NCBI RefSeq assembly: GCF_009806575.1
Contig: NZ_CP047096.1
Coordinates: 1-64,000, forward strand
DNA from: Rossellomorea marisflavi
GTDB lineage: Bacteria; Bacillota; Bacilli; Bacillales; Bacillaceae_B
Reading direction: 5' to 3'
Length of the DNA: 64,000 bases
Under the pieces are notes generated by a model. The model saw nothing but the letters and a program-made list of their open reading frames with translations, was not told where the DNA came from and ran no database searches. Of this stretch, positions 62,286 to 64,000 are shown one piece after another (position 1 is the first letter of the stretch; the number at the start of each line of letters is the position of its first letter). The position numbers were made by a program, and so were the translations under genes.

Positions 62286-63236
62286 CTAAAGGATTTGAAA
62301 TTCTCCAATAGTACGATACTTTTCAAATCTATGTTGTATCAATTCATCTGAAGACATTAAACAAAGTTCTTTTAGAGAACTTTTAATTACTTTCCTTATT
62401 TCTTGACTTTGTGTATGTATATCTTTGTGTGCTCCACCCTTTATTTCAGGAATCAATTTATCTATTATCTTAAGTTCTTCTAAGTCTTTCGCGGTGAGCT
62501 TAAGTGATTTAGCTGCTTCTGGAGCTTTTTCTGCAGTTTTCCAAAGAATTGAAGCTGCTCCTTCTGGCGAAATTACAGAGTACCATGTATTCTCCAACAT
62601 ATGTAAATGGTTGCATAAACTTAATCCTATAGCTCCGCCACTTGCCCCTTCACCAAGAACAATTGATATAACAGGAACCCTCAACCCACTCATTTCAACT
62701 AGATTGCGTGCTATAGCTTCGGAAATTCCTCTTTCCTCAGATTCTTTACCTGGATACGCACCAGGTGTATCAATAAATGTAATAATTGGACGATTAAATT
62801 TTTCAGCTTGTTTCATTAACCGCAACGCTTTTCTGTAGCCTTCTGGGTGCGGCATGCCAAAATTCCGTTCTATGTTCTCTTTAGTATTTCTGCCTTTTTG
62901 TTGTCCTATAATGGTTACTGGGATCCCTTCAAACTTTGCAATTCCACCAATTATAGATTTATCATCACCATACAACCTATCTCCAAATAATTCAAAGAAA
63001 TCCGTAAATAAAAGCGGGATATACTCAAGTGTCGTAGGACGTTCCTTGTGCCTGGCCATTTGAACCCTTTGCCATGGAGTAAGGTCGCTGTAAATGTTAT
63101 CTTCAAGTTTTCCCAACCGACTTTCTAGTAAATCAATTTCCATCGACAAGTCCAAATTACTTTCAGATATAATACTCTTTAAATCATTTATTCTATTCTG
63201 TAAGTCTTTCATTGGTTTTTCAAAATCTAAAGTCAT
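62286..63236 (-). CDS. accA: Acetyl-CoA carboxylase carboxyltransferase subunit alpha
   Basis: 316 residues, full length. [16 protein letters not shown] start, [16 protein letters not shown], then the crotonase-like core [58 protein letters not shown] and [12 protein letters not shown]. With AccD it transfers carboxyl from biotin to acetyl-CoA. AccD is not in the window, so this copy would have to pair with the chromosomal AccD or an element-borne one elsewhere. AGGGGG precedes ATG 63236. AT-rich. Confidence 0.93.
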   Translation of the reverse strand: MTLDFEKPMKDLQNRINDLKSIISESNLDLSMEIDLLESRLGKLEDNIYSDLTPWQRVQMARHKERPTTLEYIPLLFTDFFELFGDRLYGDDKSIIGGIAKFEGIPVTIIGQQKGRNTKENIERNFGMPHPEGYRKALRLMKQAEKFNRPIITFIDTPGAYPGKESEERGISEAIARNLVEMSGLRVPVISIVLGEGASGGAIGLSLCNHLHMLENTWYSVISPEGAASILWKTAEKAPEAAKSLKLTAKDLEELKIIDKLIPEIKGGAHKDIHTQSQEIRKVIKSSLKELCLMSSDELIQHRFEKYRTIGEFQIL

Positions 63237-63322
63237 ATTTATCCCCCTCTAATAAAATCTCATTATCTTCTATATGTTTCCTAACAAATAATAACACAAA
63301 TAGAAAATTATATTTATTGATG

Positions 63323-63362
63323 AAAAAATCATGAATCATTAGAATGATTCATGATTTTTTAG
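63323..63362 (-). terminator. Terminator between the methyltransferase and accA
   Basis: AAAAAATCATGAATCAT-TAGA-ATGATTCATGATTTTTT, a 16-bp perfect stem. Confidence 0.9.
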
Positions 63363-63423
63363 TTTTTTCTATATGGTTCCTAAATATGGATTTTAAATTT
63401 CTTAATTTCTTTTTATTCGCTCC

Positions 63424-64000
63424 CTAAATGATTAACTCCAACTGACCACTCCCGTTAATTGAAACAGGCTCCATAGAATCAGAAATATACCTAGCTGCCT
63501 TTCTCCCTGTATTAAGTATCCTCTTCACAAAGGACGCAGCAATATTATTAGCCAATGCTTTAAACACCTTTCCACAGACAGATAGACCAATCATCTCGTA
63601 CCTTCTTGTAATTGGTGTGTGGTCCGGAAAGCTAAAGAACTCAGGTATATCCATAATTCTAAAGAGCTCACTTTCAGTTAGGAATCGCCACATTGTTTTA
63701 TCTTCACTCAGTACATAGGACGAGGAAGCTGAGTGTGATCTGTACCTAGCTGGCACACATGATATTTGTTTGGTATCCTCCGTTACAAATGTTTTGTCTA
63801 AACTTCGGTCTATCCAAGCTTTCCTACTGTTGAATGATTCCATCCATTTACCTACGGGTTTCCAATCATATACACCGTTTTTACCATCCAGGAAGTGTTT
63901 CAAAGATTTCCTTCGTAGCTTCGGTGGCACCGGCCACTGGAAAGCCTCAAAGAGATCCTCTTCACGAAAACAAACAACGTATTTACGATTTCGAGTAGAA
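63424..64000 (-). CDS. Cytosine-5 DNA methyltransferase, C-terminal part (cut by window edge)
   Basis: The frame is open to the window end: RNRKYVVCFREEDLFEAFQWP (as motif VIII-like QxRxRxYxVxFR), a target-recognition stretch with RYRSHSASSSYVLSEDKTMWRFLTESELFRIMDIPEFF (motif IX-like LTxxExxRLMGFP) and RYEMIGLSVCGKVFKALANNIAA (motif X, with GLSVCGKVF in place of the usual GNSVxxxV). The catalytic motifs I and IV lie beyond the window. The changed motif X may mean reduced activity. No restriction enzyme is seen beside it. Confidence 0.75.
   Translation of the reverse strand, partial: STRNRKYVVCFREEDLFEAFQWPVPPKLRRKSLKHFLDGKNGVYDWKPVGKWMESFNSRKAWIDRSLDKTFVTEDTKQISCVPARYRSHSASSSYVLSEDKTMWRFLTESELFRIMDIPEFFSFPDHTPITRRYEMIGLSVCGKVFKALANNIAASFVKRILNTGRKAARYISDSMEPVSINGSGQLELII

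Overview
The window looks like part of a large mobile replicon (plasmid, phage-plasmid or integrated element) from a low-GC Gram-positive bacterium of the family Bacillaceae. Reasons: Gram-positive ribosome binding sites (AAGGAGG type), SigA-like promoters, Bacillus-type LexA boxes (GAAC-N4-GTTC), a Spo0E-family phosphatase, a DUF2187 (YkvS-like) protein, a YolD-like protein, an SPbeta-YoqV-like ATP-dependent DNA ligase and BdbC/BdbD thiol oxidases. No rRNA, tRNA, CRISPR array, capsid gene or clear replication initiator was seen. The genes that read as chromosomal housekeeping (accA, a plsY tail) are isolated copies.

Layout. 0-3.4 kb: a frame-broken N-acetylmuramoyl-L-alanine amidase with four N-terminal repeats, divergent from a sigma-70-like factor that has a LexA box over its promoter. 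3.5-21.7 kb: accessory backbone of mostly unrecognised small genes with Spo0E, DUF2187, YolD-like, PAPS-reductase-like, PIN-domain, membrane-anchored Mrr-like, DNA ligase, thermonuclease lipoprotein, Hfq and an HTH protein. 22-26 kb: a tyrosine recombinase followed by a scrap-yard of gene fragments around an intact tetR-SMR efflux pair. 26-35 kb: metal and arsenic resistance (cadA-type ATPase with ArsR regulator, Acr3-like transporter, czcO-like and czcD-like remains sharing an operator, bdbDC). 35.5-39.6 kb: a visibly more GC-rich sucrose operon (scrR, PTS IIBC, sucrose-6-phosphate hydrolase). 40-46.6 kb: a GTPase, then a copper-type module (four-helix Cys-rich protein, two-component system, YdhK-like lipoprotein) between two related resolvase genes, both broken. 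46.7-52.6 kb: a secreted papain-like amidase cluster, then a staphylococcal-type cadC-cadA pair and a Bin-like resolvase. 52.7-61.8 kb: backbone again, with a frame-broken LuxR-type response regulator, DUF2325, and a 1102-residue helicase interrupted in its DEVH motif by an ORF-less group II intron. 62-64 kb: an orphan accA fused closely to a plsY tail, and the C-terminal part of a cytosine-5 DNA methyltransferase.

Two regulatory layers stand out. Three genes (sigma factor, YolD-like protein, intron-split helicase) carry LexA-type operators over their promoters, so the element probably has an SOS-induced programme. Five transcribed leaders on the minus strand share a structured motif: a small covarying hairpin (GCRAYC...GRTYAGC), a constant CCTTTGRGGTT-like segment, and a factor-independent terminator placed just upstream of a gene. 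Several further genes have a terminator hairpin immediately before their ribosome binding site. Together with an element-encoded Hfq this suggests extensive RNA-level control, and the five-copy leader is my main candidate for an undescribed system.

Many broken genes differ from an intact reading by a single missing base in a mononucleotide run, so part of the apparent gene decay may be sequencing error.
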